A stretch of DNA of 64,000 nt from Haemonchus contortus (GCA_000469685.2 LS997566.1:17299045-17363044), one strand, 5' to 3'. Positions 21,449 to 36,091 are shown, numbered from the stretch's first letter. The notes: generated by a model not told the origin, from the letters alone. Made by a program: numbers and translations.

Positions 21449-21965
21449 CGTTACAATGGGACCTGAGCCTTAAGGATATACCTTCTACCTTCAAAGCCCA
21501 CCTCCACTGGCACTTCGGCGCCTTAATGACAACTACTTCAATTAAATTTCCTCATCCAAAGACTCATAGCAGACCTTATTTGACATGAACACAACAAAGC
21601 AAAGAAATATCTCAATCATGTGACGGATTATAACAAAAAAGGATGAAACGGATGAAGAGATAACGGCACGAGCATGAACAGTTGTTTACACCATCATCGA
21701 CATCAATGTACATCTGAATCCTCTCTGCAAAACCGCCAGTAACAGTAGCGATCTCGAAGTCTCACGTAATGGACCAGAAAGGAATAGCAGACTGAGTCCG
21801 CGACGGAGAATCCAGAGAACTAGCAATGGAAGAAAACTGGGAAGCAAAGCGATTTTGGCAATTCGCCCAACATCGAATTGCTTACAATGAGTGGAAAATG
21901 TGTGAGCTGGGATGGCTCTAACGGGACAGCGACGAGTATCAGACGGACTTCACGTGGGTGCCTGT
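21449..21965. repeat. About 520-base tandem repeat, unit 1
   Basis: Shares with unit 2, in the same order: ACCTGAGCCTTAA, TATACCTTCTAC, CTCAATCATGTGACGGAT, AACGGCACGAGCAT, GCGATCTCGAAGTCTC, TAATGGACCAGAAAGGAATA, TTTTGGCAATTCGCC and GGACTTCACGTGGGT. No protein is recognised. Confidence 0.88.
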
Positions 21966-21978
21966 CCTTAGAAGAAAC

Positions 21979-22480
21979 CGTTTCAATGGTACCTGAGCCT
22001 TAAAGATATACCTTCTACTTTCAAGACCCACTCCTGGCATCTGACCTTTCTGCTTCAATTACATTTTCTCATCCAGGGGCAACCAGCTAATCCTATTCAA
22101 CTTCAACAGAACAAAGTGAGAAAATATCTCAATCATGTGACGGATCTCAACAGAAAAGGATGAATACGGATGAAGAAATAACGGCACGAGCATAGACAGT
22201 TGTTTACATCGCCATCAATGCACATCCGAATTCTATCTGCAAAGTCACCGGCCCGAACAGCGATCTCGAAGTCTCGCGTAATGGACCAGAAAGGAATAGG
22301 AAACTAAGTCCGCGACGAAGAAAAAAGGTCTCCGGAGAACCAGCAGTGAGAGAAAACCGGGAAGCAAAGAGATTTTGGCAATTCGCCTGACATCGAATTG
22401 CTTGCAGTGAGTGAGAAATGTGTGAAATGATGACTCTAACGGGACAGCAATGAGGGTCAGATGGACTTCACGTGGGTACG
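21979..22480. repeat. About 520-base tandem repeat, unit 2
   Basis: Second direct unit, roughly 85-90 percent similar by eye, with several small indels. It is probably an old tandem duplication of a non-coding element. Confidence 0.88.
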
Positions 22481-22499
22481 CTAGAACAGTGGTCATGAA

Positions 22500-24990
22500 A
22501 ACATGTGGTTTGTATACTTAACCTTTCAAACCTGTTTACTCATCTTCGAAATAGCCTCCGACATCTTCATTCGCTCTCGGCTGAGCCCAATGGAACGGAC
22601 TTCGGCCGTTCGCTGTCTGGAGATGACGAAGCGGCTCGGGTGAGATCAGAGGCAAAGGGAACAAAGGAACGGATAGAAATTCTCTGGATACATGCTATCG
22701 CGAATGACAACATTGATCATCAACTGATGATAATGCCAGCTGAGACGACCAACATCATCGTGGTATATTGAGAGAATGTAAATATTACAGTAGAAATGAT
22801 GGCAGAACGCCATCGAGACCATGAAGCCAGCCATGCACATGACCAACGAACATCGTAGATGACACTGCTGTATGGCTGAGAACCAGTCGGAATAAAAAGA
22901 GTTCTCGCCCGACACTCGTTCTCGTCATACGCAACATGCACTCCTCCGTTTCCCTTCCGAACGTCTGACGGTGACGGAAAGTTGTGGTCTTTCAGGCCAA
23001 TACGTAGCAGTAGAACTTCGTCGAACAGCCTCCCATGAGATTTTTCAAACTGCCATATTGGGCCCGGGAGGGGCCGAGTCAATCAATCTTCTTCGAGTCA
23101 GTAACCAGCTCTGAGTGGAAGGCGATAGTGTAACGTAGGAGGTGTCACCCCCGAAGGAGGCGTCACCAAACACCCAAAAGAGACGGCACCAATGTTTGCT
23201 TAATTTACACTCAAATTCACATGATTATTTCAGACATTGTTCATGAAAAAACCGAAACAAAGGGGAATCCTAAAAGGTGCTGGAAGTGAGCGCCCTCGCC
23301 TGCAACTACAGCCAGTCAAGAAGCTGCATACCCTCGAATATCGCTGCCAAAGCACCAGGTATCACTGCGTTGGAATCAGAAATGATCATCTCCCACGAAT
23401 TCTTCAAACTTCGGGGTTCGCTCTATGGTGTATTCTTTGCCTACTAACTGAATCAGAGGAAAAAGTTCTTGGTGCCAAATCGAATGACCTCAGGGGCAGC
23501 AGCCCTTTTCGAATTCTTCCGACTGGGAGGAAGGACTTGACCCAAGCCGTGGGCACCCGAGAGTGCAGTGTTGCCAAGTTAGACATCAAAAACAGCCTAA
23601 TGCGATTTTAATGGAATAACTACTCAAAAACTTGATTGTAGGGCCACTTTTGAGTGGGACATCAGGAAAAAACGATAAGAACTTGTTTCTCGCATGGTTG
23701 GCGATTTATGGACAAAACTTCAGTCTCGGACGGGATCCGAACCCTACTTACTAAAGTCAAAACTTGTTTGTCATTTATTTAATGTCAATAGAAGTTTTCT
23801 CATTACAACTGTAGAGTGTAGTCAAACGCTTAACCTCCGTCCAAATAGAACTAACACTAAGTGCACTTATCAGGGCGTAAGTGAAAGCCCCTTAGATTGC
23901 AGTCAATACCATCGATATGTTTATCTTTGCCATGCTGTCAAACACTTCAAACACCTTCATAGAGTGCTCCCAATGGTCATGGTCCAGGCGTTCTGAAAGT
24001 TCATTAGGCCTTGAGTTCCTGTTATTCTTTTCGCTGTTGCAGAAAGAACGTAACTGTTCACGTGCAACTGACGAGCGAGGCCCGTCGGAGAATTTTCGGG
24101 CTCGATCTGTACGATAACGGCAGCTCTATCAAGATTTGAATGGGCTGTGGAAGTGGAGATGGAATAGAAAAAAGACCGAGGAGTTCAACAAGGCCGTTGC
24201 TTGGCCCTGAAAATCAACGATCACCTACAGAAAGGACGCTTGGACTTTCTGCACTACTTATAGAGCAATCTGCAAACATACGTACCCCCGTTATCAAGAA
24301 GTCTTGAAATACTGGAAACCCCATGAAGAACAAATTGCTTAGTTGAAAGAAATCACCGACTAATTAGGCCATGCATATTCAAATGGAAGTATGGAATCTG
24401 GGAGGTGCCCAGAATGGGAGGGTACGCAAATGACCCCATAGCAATTTCTACGTTGATTTACGACTTTCCAGAAGCAGTCTCGTCCAGAACTAGGCAAATC
24501 TATCGAGAATATCTCTAGATGGAGAGGCATTTCTGCCCAGTAGTCATAGCTAAGTATCACACTGAGCTGAGGAATGCGGAACGGTAGCAAAACGTCTTTC
24601 AAAAAATATGGAATGCAAGATAGGATAGCTTTCTGGTCCATGTTCTTCTAATCTGATTCCCATGTGGGAGCTGTGACTGAAAGAAGATCAGGAATAGACT
24701 CCCTCGTTATCTCCCCATCCCGTTATCTCCGTGGAGCCATTCTTAGAACACTGACAAGAAGCAAAAAAGCATAAAAACTCTAGGACGGAAATTAGATCCT
24801 GCTTAGTAAAACCACCGTGTTAGGCATTTGCTAGAGCTTCATTTACTCCCAAAAGGGCGGCTGAGTTGTTTATCACCAGAAAACTAAAAATACATACACC
24901 TCGTTATACTAAAATGGACACTGCTGACACACCAAAGACGGCCCGCTTGAAAAATTCCGACGATGGTGTTCTAGCAAAAAAATATTCTAT
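22500..24990. other. No confident gene; a few orphan open frames
   Basis: Overlapping frames at 22646-23082 (-) and 23237-23611 (+) are longer than their neighbours. The latter begins just after an atttcag acceptor-like site at 23222-23233. None shows a known domain. A truncated tRNA-like repeat lies at 23696. Confidence 0.4.
23696..23752 (-). repeat. tRNA-like repeat, second family, truncated
   Basis: GGACAAAACTTCAGTCTCGG and the B-box side (GACGGGATCCGAACCC) match copy 3. The A-box half is absent. Confidence 0.6.
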
Positions 24991-24994
24991 TAAA

Positions 24995-25055
24995 TTGAAA
25001 TAAATAAAATAACATAATATAAATAAAAAATAAATAATAATAAATAAATGAAATT
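24995..25055. repeat. AT-rich low-complexity tract
   Basis: Repeated AATAAATAA-type sequence. Confidence 0.9.
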
Positions 25056-25159
25056 TTCAAATATCATGATGATTACGAGTAACTTATGTTTCAAATCACT
25101 CACGTAGCAATGAAAAGGACAACTGTATTGTTCACAGGTGAGAAATTTCGCACGTTGGT

Positions 25160-26720
25160 ATTATCAGGGAGGGATCCAGTATGGCGACACCAACCCGAAA
25201 TGATTGATAGCGCAAGTAAATAGCATGCATTCGCAGTGCCGCGATCTGATTATGAGCCATAAGTATGCAACAAAGGCCACATAGAGCGTAGAAATGGGGA
25301 GAACTTCACAGGGCACGGGGAAGCGATGTGGGCACCGTTTCCCCTTGGCACGGATCCAATTCGCGATTGTTCGTGCCAGAACGAAGTGGATTCGTTGAAG
25401 GAGGGATGTGGCCTCGACGCAATAAAATGAAAAAGCACCACCCCATTGGTGGCGGCAAGCCAAAGGACAGCCGACCTTGGCTGGCTGGCCTCAGGAATCT
25501 GATGAACACAGCGTAAACAGCACTCCGGGGCGCTAAGCGGTCAACACACACAGACATACATCAACAGAGGGATCGATAGGTCCACTATGAGTCTGCTCCA
25601 GGGTAGTACGCCAGATGGTGGGCAAAACCATTTCGACGGACAATAGCGGCGTCAGTTACGTAAGGCCATAGCTGCTGCCTCCACCACAACGGGCAATCAA
25701 TAATGGTGGTAACGGAATGAAATGTTGGAATACCAGACATCACTCTCGCACTCGATGACGTCTGCTCTCGTCTCCCGTGTGGGCACGCTCCTCTTACACC
25801 TTCACAATCGACTGAATTCCCCTGCAGGCCACGAGCGTTCCTGACCGTCGCAGAATTGCTGTAAACACTTCAGGAACAGAGATGGAATTCGAAGCTCGGA
25901 AGCTTGGGGAACTACTCGATCCGTTGTTGCCCTGGCGAGTCCCACTAAAGTTCCCGAACAGCTATTCTTGACTATGGACGCTTTTTTCCAAGAATCGAGC
26001 GCAGCGATCTTTAAGATAGAAGCACGCCCCTTCCGAGTCTCCGTTTTTTTGTCCTCCAACCGGAAACGAGTAGACGCTTATGCTGGTTCTATTTCTGTTG
26101 CGGAAGTCTTCATTGTAAAATGACACAAAAACGAAATACGTAACTACGAAATAACTCTCGATACTCTATTTCTATCGCTTGCAATTCCGGATTCCCACAT
26201 TTCCCACCTGGGTATGGGAATTTCCAGGTCCATATTAAGCAGTAATAAATAGTAACAAATAACTATAGCTCATAGAGAAAGTGAATTAGCCCTCTGAGTT
26301 AGTTCATGGGAATCTGGTTGAAGAAAATGATTTAGTAAGACTGAAAGATCTTCGTTAGTCTGTATGAGTTCCTTTAGAGGAGCGACCCTGACGTTGTTAT
26401 GTGTATTTGTATTGATATATTCAAATCTTTATTTCATGTTTATATCTAAATAAGGTTCCAAGAAGTAATTTGTTGGACTGAAAAAGGATGGGACCACTTA
26501 GCTGAGCCAATTGATGGTTACGGTCGCTGCCTGACCATCGTTTTTTTTCCGATGGAACTCTTTAAGGTCTGTTCCATGGGCTGGCAGCAGGCCATAGCAT
26601 AAACGACTGCAGTCGTGCTAAAAATCGAATGCTGGGAGTGTTGGAAGCCAGAAGTCGAAAAAGTGAATGGAGACTTTGCCTTCATCCTAGTTCACACCTA
26701 GTTCCTCCTTAGCACTGACA
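25160..26720. other. GC-richer block with orphan open frames; nothing recognised
   Basis: Minus-strand frames at 25164-25557 and 25802-26059 are comparatively GC-rich, but they overlap in several frames and carry no domain I know. They could be part of an unidentified repeat. Confidence 0.35.
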
Positions 26721-26734
26721 TGCTCCTTGGTAGT

Positions 26735-26925
26735 TATTTGGTGCTAGACCAATGTGAAGGATAAAAGGACTTGACTCATGAGTCGTTTAGTCCCACAAGT
26801 CATTGTGTAGGTCACATGCTTATTCAGAACACCACTAAACTAAATGGGAGCCGAGTAAGGGGAGCATCCCAAAAAGAGGGATTGAGCAATGCTAAACTAC
26901 CCTTAGACTTAACCTTAAAAAAGAA
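26735..26925 (+). repeat. tRNA-headed SINE, 5'-truncated copy
   Basis: Contains the body motif CAAGTCATTGTGTAGGTCAC and the GGGATTGA tail region but no head. Strongly diverged. Confidence 0.6.
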
Positions 26926-26929
26926 CAAG

Positions 26930-29900
26930 GGGTGAAAGCTGAAAGGGTGAAAGCTTCTTGATTTTAATAAACACCCATTTGGAACGGAGCAACGATGATT
27001 CAGCTATGTTAGACTGTTTTCGTTTGGCGCCTAGGAACAGAGCGTAGAAAAAAGCAACGAACCATCACTAGTATCGAGAAACCGTAAAACAGCTCTACAT
27101 TCCGTTGAAAACCGACGCCTGCTTCCTTCGCAGATGGCAGAGACACACTTCAGTCTTTTTGTTACTATCAAAAGCGTGATATTCTACCAGCCAATGCCCG
27201 CGATTAGGCGAGGGCACCCACATCAAAGCAAGTGAGAGCGCAAAAAGACTTTTCATAATTGCTCTTTATGGAATCCCTCTCACTTCAGCTGAACACTGCC
27301 GTGCAGCTATTGCAACAGCACAGTCGCTATACAGTTACCCTGGTCCATATGTATAAACATCGACCCTCCTGTCGGAGATGGATTGCATCCTGACAGGAGA
27401 CCACACAAAACCTTCGGAATTATCGTTGAGGAACGGTGTGTGGAGACGATTCCAGAACATGGTTCCATCGTTGCAAGGCACAAAGGAGAATATGCTACCT
27501 CTGTTTGGCTTTAAATCGCGAACATAGTTCTTTGATGCCTTCTCTTTTTTCTAGAAAATTACGCCTTTGACGGGTACCTTCGATGACACAGCAGACACAC
27601 CCGCAATATGATTAGCCGATTAGCCGATATTAAGCTGAGCTGTTAAGCTGGAAGACGTGAGAGCTATAATAAGATCCCAGAAAAACGAACTCAGAAATTT
27701 ATGAGTGAAGGCACTTCCACAAATGCAGATGCGAGAACGTAAAAATAGCAAAAAATCTGCTTTTTTTTTGCAAAAAGCAGATTCAGTTCGCCAAGTTCAC
27801 CGCCATTTTGGTTCAACTCTGATCAATTTCTTTACCTTTCAAGTGTGAAAAAGAAACGGGATCGACATTGGTTGTACAAAGTTTATGAAAGTCTCCCACT
27901 AGTGAAATCCTGTCCGTCCGCACATATATGAGCGTATTTTTTCGGAACAGGTGGGATAGTGAGGTGTGCCAAGTAACTCAGTCCCACCAGTTCGGTCAAG
28001 GGATCAACCTCTGATTGCTTCACGGTTAAGCCATCCAAGCTATCCATTCCTTGGAGTCCGCTGAGTGCCACCGGGCTATCCCTGCTCCTATTATAGAGCA
28101 AAACCATTGCTTTCTATTACACTACCCTGCCCTAGTGAGACAATGCATAGGGCAATACACATTCAAATCCATTTGCAGTTTCGAATGAAGGTGGAATGCA
28201 AGGGCGCAACCTGAAAACAGGGCAGATCTAAAAAACTTGAGACGTTGTCCTTCAATAGCCTGAGAAACAGTCATTGAATGTAGCCGCATGATTGTGCCCC
28301 AGCGCAATCGCCAATTTGTTGCAACTCACGGAACGGACGATATGAAAGGCAATGAATCCAGTTTGAAAAATGACACCTTTCTAGAATGTATTGAACGATG
28401 TGGTCTCTGCCAAACCGTCACGATATTTCAAATGACACTTCCCTATGTCCCCTAAGAGCCCATTCATAGACAGATTTTATGCGTCTAGGCTGGAGAATTT
28501 CAAATGAAATTGATGAGGGGGAATTTCCATATATAGCAAACGTATTTATTCAGCTTATTCATCTGAATGCAAGCTGTCTCACGTGTAAGCTATCTTCAAG
28601 CAAATGCACGTTTTCTTTACTTCTATATTTGCCCCCAAATAAATTTAAACACCACAACTTGGGGAACATGGCGCAACTCCATCTGATAAGGGCCGAGACG
28701 GCTTCAAGCTAGGGCTGACGGATACTCCTATTAGGGCGCGTCAACCTCTAGAAAATCTCTGAAAACAGATGTTCATGAGAGGTTGAAAAGGCTTTAATTA
28801 ACAAAAAGCTGTAGATGCTCGTAAAATAGTTGTGAAAGAAACAGAGTTCTCGTGAACCGTTGTGATTGCTGTTTTAAAAAGGAACAAAGAAAGAGGAAGC
28901 GGGCGAGGTCGAAAAGAATGGGTTGATATTACTGCCCGTCACTACACACTGTTCGACCTCAAAACAACCCTCGTCAGACCGCCGGGCCAACAGCTGTGGC
29001 ACCCTTCGTCCGACTCCGACTGACCCCGCAAATAGGTCTCGTGCTGATCAGCTGATTCCGGCCCAAGGTGCGTGGTGGTGGTGGTGGAAGATGGCAAAGA
29101 TCATTTCGTTCCGACCCGCTGATTTCCTCAAGCCACGGAGATGTTCAGTTGGTTTTACTGCTTGGTTTTGTTCCTGCAACTCTGTGGACTCACTGAGTTT
29201 TGGTTGCCAGCCTATTCTATATGAACTCTAGCAACTGCTTGGTGTTTGTTGTTATCCACCCTCCCATGGTCTGTGGTCTCACTTACAACAAACACCCAAG
29301 TATGCTTGCACTTACTGGTAAATACCGGAAGCATGGTTTTTCAAGAATGATCGTCGAAATTACGGCATTTCTTTTAACTGGAGACATCAGTGAACAATTT
29401 TGAATTTCACAGTGCAGTTTTCGTCATGATTAAACGAAGGTATGGGCCACGCTAGCGATCTTGGTTCAGATTTACAGACGCGATTTCTTCTCGATTCAAT
29501 GATTCAACAAGCTCCGCTGATGAGGGCCCAATAAATCTTAGGAAGATAGCATAGAAAGATAGCACAGCAATTAAAACCCTTTCTCACTACTGTATCCCAC
29601 AAATGTCAAAAGGTTATGAAACAGTGCCATTGCATGAGGATCGAGTAATTCGCTTGATTACCAAGTCGATTTATATGTTCCCGTGCTTAGTACTCAGGGG
29701 CGAACTGCGAGGGGTCTAATATTAAGGGATTTCCAGTTTTTCGACTGTCAATTATTTGACAATTGCTTGTCTCCTGTACAGCAATCTTACCACCATTCTC
29801 TGCACAAGTTTTACTTTCCGATATTGAATAGAGAGAGAGGAACTTCTCCGAAAAATTGCAATCTGAAATGCGATAGAATTCTTCCAGTCAACCTGGGCTT

Positions 29901-32215
29901 AAGCATCGACAGAATGTTACATAATGTCCAGTAAAGGAGCTCGGGAAAAAAAAGTACGTTGCAATTACTGCATCAACTTCGAACATGATCTTGTACACCA
30001 GTGACCATGACCTAGTCATCGAACTCCTACTCACTGTATCAAATTTTCATTAGAAGTAGAGCGAGGAAGGTGGGGGAGGGGTGGATGAGAGGAGGAAGAG
30101 AGAGGGGTCAGAGGATTCAAAGCTGTCCTTTTTTAGGTTCGACTTTGGAAATGCTATTCTTTAGAGATTCTTCAGAAGTTTCGCAGTCCACTGCCAAACT
30201 CATTTCAGTAAAAAACAGCAGCTAACAGGAATTCTTTCATGGTCAAAGGAAACTCAAGGCGGATACGAGTTGAAATTGGATATGAACTTTAGCAATGTGG
30301 TTGAGATGTCCCATTAACGTGGTTGTTATCGTTTGATTGCATTGTTTTCGTAGGCATGAAGCTAAGGAGTGGATGAGAAAGGCGATTGATGTGGATAGCA
30401 ATTAAAATTAGCTGTAATGGTAAACAAGCACAAGGATGAAAGAACAAGAGGAATACGTGCCACGAATCTATCAAAACACTCTTGTAATGGCGTAATTGGA
30501 GAATAATAAGCTCAAATGAGTAGACAGCCGTGAGTGAATAATCCTGGGCTAGAATTGGCTCAATCGCCCACGTCACCACGTAGAGGTCTGATGACTGAAT
30601 GCGAGTTCTTCTATAGTTAGTATTAAAGGCTTTGAAACAACCGTGTGAATGAGACGAGAGGACTTTGCCATGGTAACAACGAAGCCATACAATGGCTTCA
30701 AAGGAAAACAACTTCCCATCCTAGAGTAGTAGACGTAATTGATAGCGCGCAGGACGCAGAGATCGTTGAGTCCCACAGCTGCCTCAATCAATGGACGAAT
30801 AAACAGAAAGTCTGGCCTTTGTCGAACACACAGCGATTTCTACTCGACTAACAACATAGTATTACTGGGTGAAATATGCTGACATCAAATATAAGGGCTA
30901 GAGAACTTCTGAAGGACTTGGAATACTCAAAGTCGTATTTCAATTAGAATAAACCATGCAGCGGGTTTCGACCACAGGACCGGTATCGAGCTCCAGTTCC
31001 CATATCAGGGCTCTTCCCCATCATAACTTAGTAGGCCTTATAGCGCGATCGCTTAGATGGAAAATCTACTTTTCGACTTTTTTTTATGTCATAAGGACCT
31101 AAAAGTTACTCCTGCTTCCGAGCCCAGCCCGGCCCTGCCTATCATTAATTTACTGGATATTATCTTAAAAAAAGAGTTCAAGTTCAATAAAAAATATTAG
31201 CTTGGATATGTAAGATTGTTTTCGATTTATCACTTACCCGGCTTCCTCCGGAATTGTAGGGAGACGGGCTTCCATCGGAACAGTGGTCGTAATGAATGAA
31301 GTTTATGAACCCAGCCCAGCTGGACAGCTGTTACCGCCTTTTTACTTCAAAGTTGAAATAGAGAGGGAGGTGGAATGCTTGCATCCGCTCTCAGAGACAC
31401 AACATCATATTCGACGAACCGCCTTCGCTTGAAGGAAGTCGCGCTTTTCAGGATGGCTGTAATTTTGGTTTCAGCACTATGTGACATATCAGATGAACCG
31501 TTAATTTTAGAAATCTGGGCTGATTCATGAGGTACAAGTGAAAGCAGTGTGGGTATGGTCTGTAGATTGCGCCAAGTTTACGGTAGCAGCTGACGAATCC
31601 TGACGTACTGACGAGGAACTTAGAGCCAAATTATATCATACGTGAGGACTCCCGTTTCGCAACCATTCAGTACGTGCCGTCGTTGGAATAACGTCAGGCA
31701 GCTGAACTAGTTGTAAGTTCATTTGTAGGGTCAAAAAGTTTGTAAACTTCATAGCTCGTGGGTTTTCGTACTCCGGACTGGGGTCAAACATTACCTAATA
31801 CCATTTCTGGGATTGCTGCTGCCCATCCAGGATTACCCTATACTGCCAAACTTGTACGTTGAGAGGTCCAACTGACATTCCGAAAGCCACTGAGTCAGCA
31901 CGCATTCTACGACAGATCTTCAGAAATAAGCAAGTCGCATAGGACAACCATACTCCACTGCACTCGAAGGAGGTCAACCAAGGCGGTTCATGGACCACCA
32001 CATCGATGCAATCAGCTGTTACGTACAAGTATGATATCAATTGTCAGTTTGTTGATGCAGAAGGTCTCTAACAAAGTGAAGCTGCATTTAAACTGGGAAG
32101 AAGATGATATCAGAGTTCAAATTAAGGTCAGATCAAGCATGAAATTACTGCTGTCAACAACGTTCGCAGAAACGAGAATTCAGTACGGGCATCAGGCTCT
32201 TACAGTAACCCCCTA
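26930..32215. other. No recognised gene or element
   Basis: More than 5 kb of unremarkable sequence with scattered short open frames. A GC-richer patch at 28900-29130 includes a (GGT)n run at about 29070-29088. Confidence 0.45.
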
Positions 32216-32220
32216 GCTTA

Positions 32221-32248
32221 CCCTCCCCCCCCCCCTCCCCCACCCTTC
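32221..32248. repeat. Poly-C tract
   Basis: Nearly pure C with interspersed T. Low complexity. Confidence 0.95.
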
Positions 32249-33452
32249 CGATCTTCCTGATCCTGGCTGAAGAGTGTGTTCCCTCTGACCTCTAGTCCAA
32301 GCGCCCCGAGTGTGAGTAATCTGGCGCGATGGTAGTCTGTAGAAGCTGTTTTTGGACCACACTGACTTCCCTGAACAACGGTGCAGTAAAGAAATGTAGT
32401 TCACATGTACATAGCTCCTGCCGTTTATTATCATTTATCATCTTCCCGGACCAGCCGTCGAGTTTCTCATGTAATCTGGGCGATCATCTTGAAGGGTAGC
32501 TTAATTTCCATAATGACTTATTTCCTCAGAACATGAGAAAGTAATAGAAACTCCCTTTTTCTTTTAAACATGAGAGGCAGTACAAACTCGAAGTAGGATT
32601 CTTCAACCGCTACCGATAGGGATTCCTTTAAGTCGCTATACGGATATACACACTTGCCCGATCGAAACCTTTCTGACGACCTTCGTACTCCAACTTTTCA
32701 TGACATTCACACTGTTGGAAAACTGGTTGTTCTTGGAAGGGTGAGCCATGCTCACTTCTAAACCACTTTCCCTATCATGTTTCATTCATCAGGAAAGGGA
32801 AGGACGAGAGTTATCTCATGAATAGTAGGCATTTCGAAAGAGTAGGACGGCATCCTTTGTATAGGTTACTAAAGCGCCATATGCTCAGAACGTTTCTAAA
32901 GTGCATGTCATAGCAGAGGTGTCAAAGGTGACACTAAACGACCCGTCACTGCTTTCATTTTGACAAAATGCACTGATCTCTTCTAAGAGAAGATGGCGAA
33001 TATGGTGATGATTAAGAAGAATGAAACAACTTGCATGTTTACAGATGTAAAAAATTTTGCTGGTGATCGGTTTCCACTCTGTTTACAGAAACCAATTCGT
33101 CCTTCTCGACTCCAAAGTTCATCTGTGAGCAGAAGGCGAGGAAAAAAGAGATCAATAACAGGGTCAAAAACATGAATAACGAATAAATCAAAAATCAAGT
33201 CAATGAGAAATAAGTCCCCAGTTCCCAAAACCATGGAAAATCAATAGCAAGGGCGATACGCGGCCAAATACAGCAGGGACAAAACCGCCGAGCGACCTTA
33301 ATTAATAATTTTCACCCTGGGGAGTCTCAGGAGCTCCCTGACGCGGTCCTCGACTGTCAAAACCCATATAGAAACCGTTATTCAGTTATTGGTATCTTCC
33401 TCAGAGGCTCAGTCAAAAACTAAAATAGAAGATTACTTCGATCACGCCCAGA

Positions 33453-33962
33453 TTAAAGGCATAGTTAACGATAAAAATGGTTTCTGAGATTCCCCCACAG
33501 AATAAATTTGAGGCTCATGCGTACACCACATCTTGCAGTATTAGGTCGGAAAACGGCATACTTAGGGAGTTATAAAGGTTCAAAGATTGGTCCATGTGTA
33601 CCCTCGGACGAGTTTCACCGGCATTATAGAGGCTGCACCGATCATAAGGGAACCCGTGTAGGAAGTTTAAACAACTTGCATAGCGACAGTGAAAGACAGT
33701 TCTGTGCAATTCTGGCTTGATGTAGTCAGCTCTTTGTGCAATTGCAATAACTGAAATCTCACCCGAATACCCCTTCCATGTTATTTCCGTCATGGCAATC
33801 TCGTCCAACTCCTATTTTCCCTACTTTTGAGAAGCCTTATTGTTCTCAAAACTGACGAATTTTCTCGCTTTCTTCACTACCAATGAACTATTCCCAACCT
33901 ATACTCCCACTTTTTGAATAAAACAGGGGTACATCAATATTATCGTGAACTGTGCCTTTGAG
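33453..33962 (-). mobile_element. TIR element, same family, copy 2 (inverted)
   Basis: Bounded by AAAGGCATAGTTAACGATAA at the left and TTATCGTGAACTGTGCCTTT at the right. The interior is the reverse complement of the copy at 37934: 33742-33795 mirrors 38093-38150. Confidence 0.82.
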
Positions 33963-33969
33963 GAATACA

Positions 33970-36085
33970 ATGAATATCTCTGAATATGAGAAAGGGAATC
34001 GAGAGTTGCTGTAGCATCCTCTTCAAGATATCTTTCAGAAACCATACACTCACTAGTGAGCATTCACAACTCATTTTCTGAATAGACCCTCCCCATGGCT
34101 AACCATTACACTGAAATGAACTCTGAGAGCACATCTAACTCAGCGCATGTTTATGCCAAAAATAGTAAATGTGAGAAGCGTCTATCAGCGAATAACTACA
34201 GCCTGTAGATGTCAATCAAGGACCGTAGATAAAGGATGATAAAAAAGATCAAGTTTGCCGAAAGCGGTAATGAACCATTGAATGCAAGACTCACCGAGCC
34301 CTTTACGTCACTCGCTTTTGCACTGGTATTGTGTCTGCTTGGAGTGAGATAGTAGCTGTAGGAGAAAAAAGTGATGAGAGAATGACATGAGAATCTCAAT
34401 GAGCGCTTTATCTCTACGAGAAGAGCTATGGGAAAGGGATCGTTGACCGCTGACACTCTTCTTTCGGCAGCTTCTAGGCACTGTTGAATGCTTCGGTTTA
34501 CTCAGCATGGCTCAGAAGAAGTAGTTTTGAACGGGTAGATCCAACGAGTGGAAAGGATCAAATTCTCACTGGATGTATTCAAGAGGATAAAATAAAGAGA
34601 GAGATCACACGAACAATATAAGGTTTTCCAATGAAGAGGAGAGCAGCGTGGGCCGAATATTCCGATTCTGAAGGGAAATCTGTAGCAGACCACAAGAACG
34701 AGCTGATACCCGTAATAGACGGCAAAAATAGGATAGTCAATTGGCGCAAAATGCTTTCGCTGAATGACCACGCGATGACGTTTCCATAAACCCTATTTCC
34801 CACTTCATTATCGACTGTTTTTTCGCAAAAATGACGTTATCCGATTCGCTCACAGCACTGCCCACGTAAAGGTCGTTTTTTTGGACCCTAGTAAAGAAGA
34901 CGGCAGCCGTCCAAGAGATACAGGAAGAAAGAGGCGGAAAGAAAGAGAGTGGGAGTCCTAGACGAGCACTGCTGTACTAGCAGCTAGACATACTTTCAGA
35001 GTGTCGTAGGAATGATGCAATACTCTGTCGCGTCATTCTGCCGCAATAAATAATGTTTACTAATTATAATAGAAAGGTGAGGGGACTCGTTCCTTTCACT
35101 GCTCAGGATGTTGCAATTCCATTTACCAAAATGGAACAGAAGGGCAATAGTGCAGCGGTGTTCAGGATGTCGCTTTCCCAGAGAAGAGTTGTATTAGCCA
35201 AATGAAAGTATTGCATTACCAGCAATAATGAACACTTCGGGGAAAGCCATGGATTTGGCTCAATTAGCAATAGCTTCCGTGACTTCCTGAACGGCTAGAG
35301 CTCTCAAAACCGTTAGAGACTCAGGCTCGCTAGGAGATCAGGCCGGAGTCCCCTAGGGATCGAGGGTCTCCGAAACTGGCGGCTCCTGTAAGGGGGATTC
35401 CAAACGCTTTTTTTTACACGGGCAATCCAGCCCCACGAAAAGTGCTGGTTAGAGGACCAAACGCAGAGTCTCAGCTGAAAAGATCTAGTTCGGGTACTAT
35501 AACTTCTACGAATGCATGTTACACTACAAGGCCTCATGGCCCACCTTACCATTTGCTACCGTTCGAGTTACCACTTCTTTATCACTTCATATCGTGTAGT
35601 ATGAAGGAAAGGATTAAATGCAAAAGCGGTTCGCATATGATTAACAACAAGCCAACAATGGTAACAACAATTGTAAGAGCGAGCTAATCAAGATTACCAG
35701 GAAAAGAATTATAGTGCCTGAACTTTATTTCTTGATAAATAGTGAACCAAAAAAAGGGGCAGACGTCCCTAAGTTCTAGAAGAACTGGCATTCAACAAAT
35801 GACGATGAAATGCCGCACAAGACTTAATAAGGTTTCCAGAAAAAACAGTGAGAGCCCCTACGGAATTCTTTACTCTCCAAATGAGACATTCTCTAAGAAA
35901 TCGATCGAAGCCGACATTTGGTTTTCTTTTCGAAAGGATAAAGTCTTAGGCTTGATCACCTTCGTTTCTAAACTTCACCCTCAATCAACCATTCGTTCTG
36001 ACAGCAGGAATTTTCCAACCGTAATTGTTCAAATGTGTAGGGCAAGACTAGAAACAACTCATAAGGAGCTATGAAAGCCATCAAT
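33970..36085. other. No recognised gene
   Basis: A frame at 35742-36074 (+, 110 codons) and overlapping frames at 35313-35687 lack known domains. Confidence 0.4.
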
Positions 36086-36091
36086 CAAATA

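Noticed and set aside
25164..25557. Minus-strand frames in a GC-richer block that look coding at first sight
   Set aside because: Three frames are open over the same bases, none matches a known protein, and no clear exon borders are seen.
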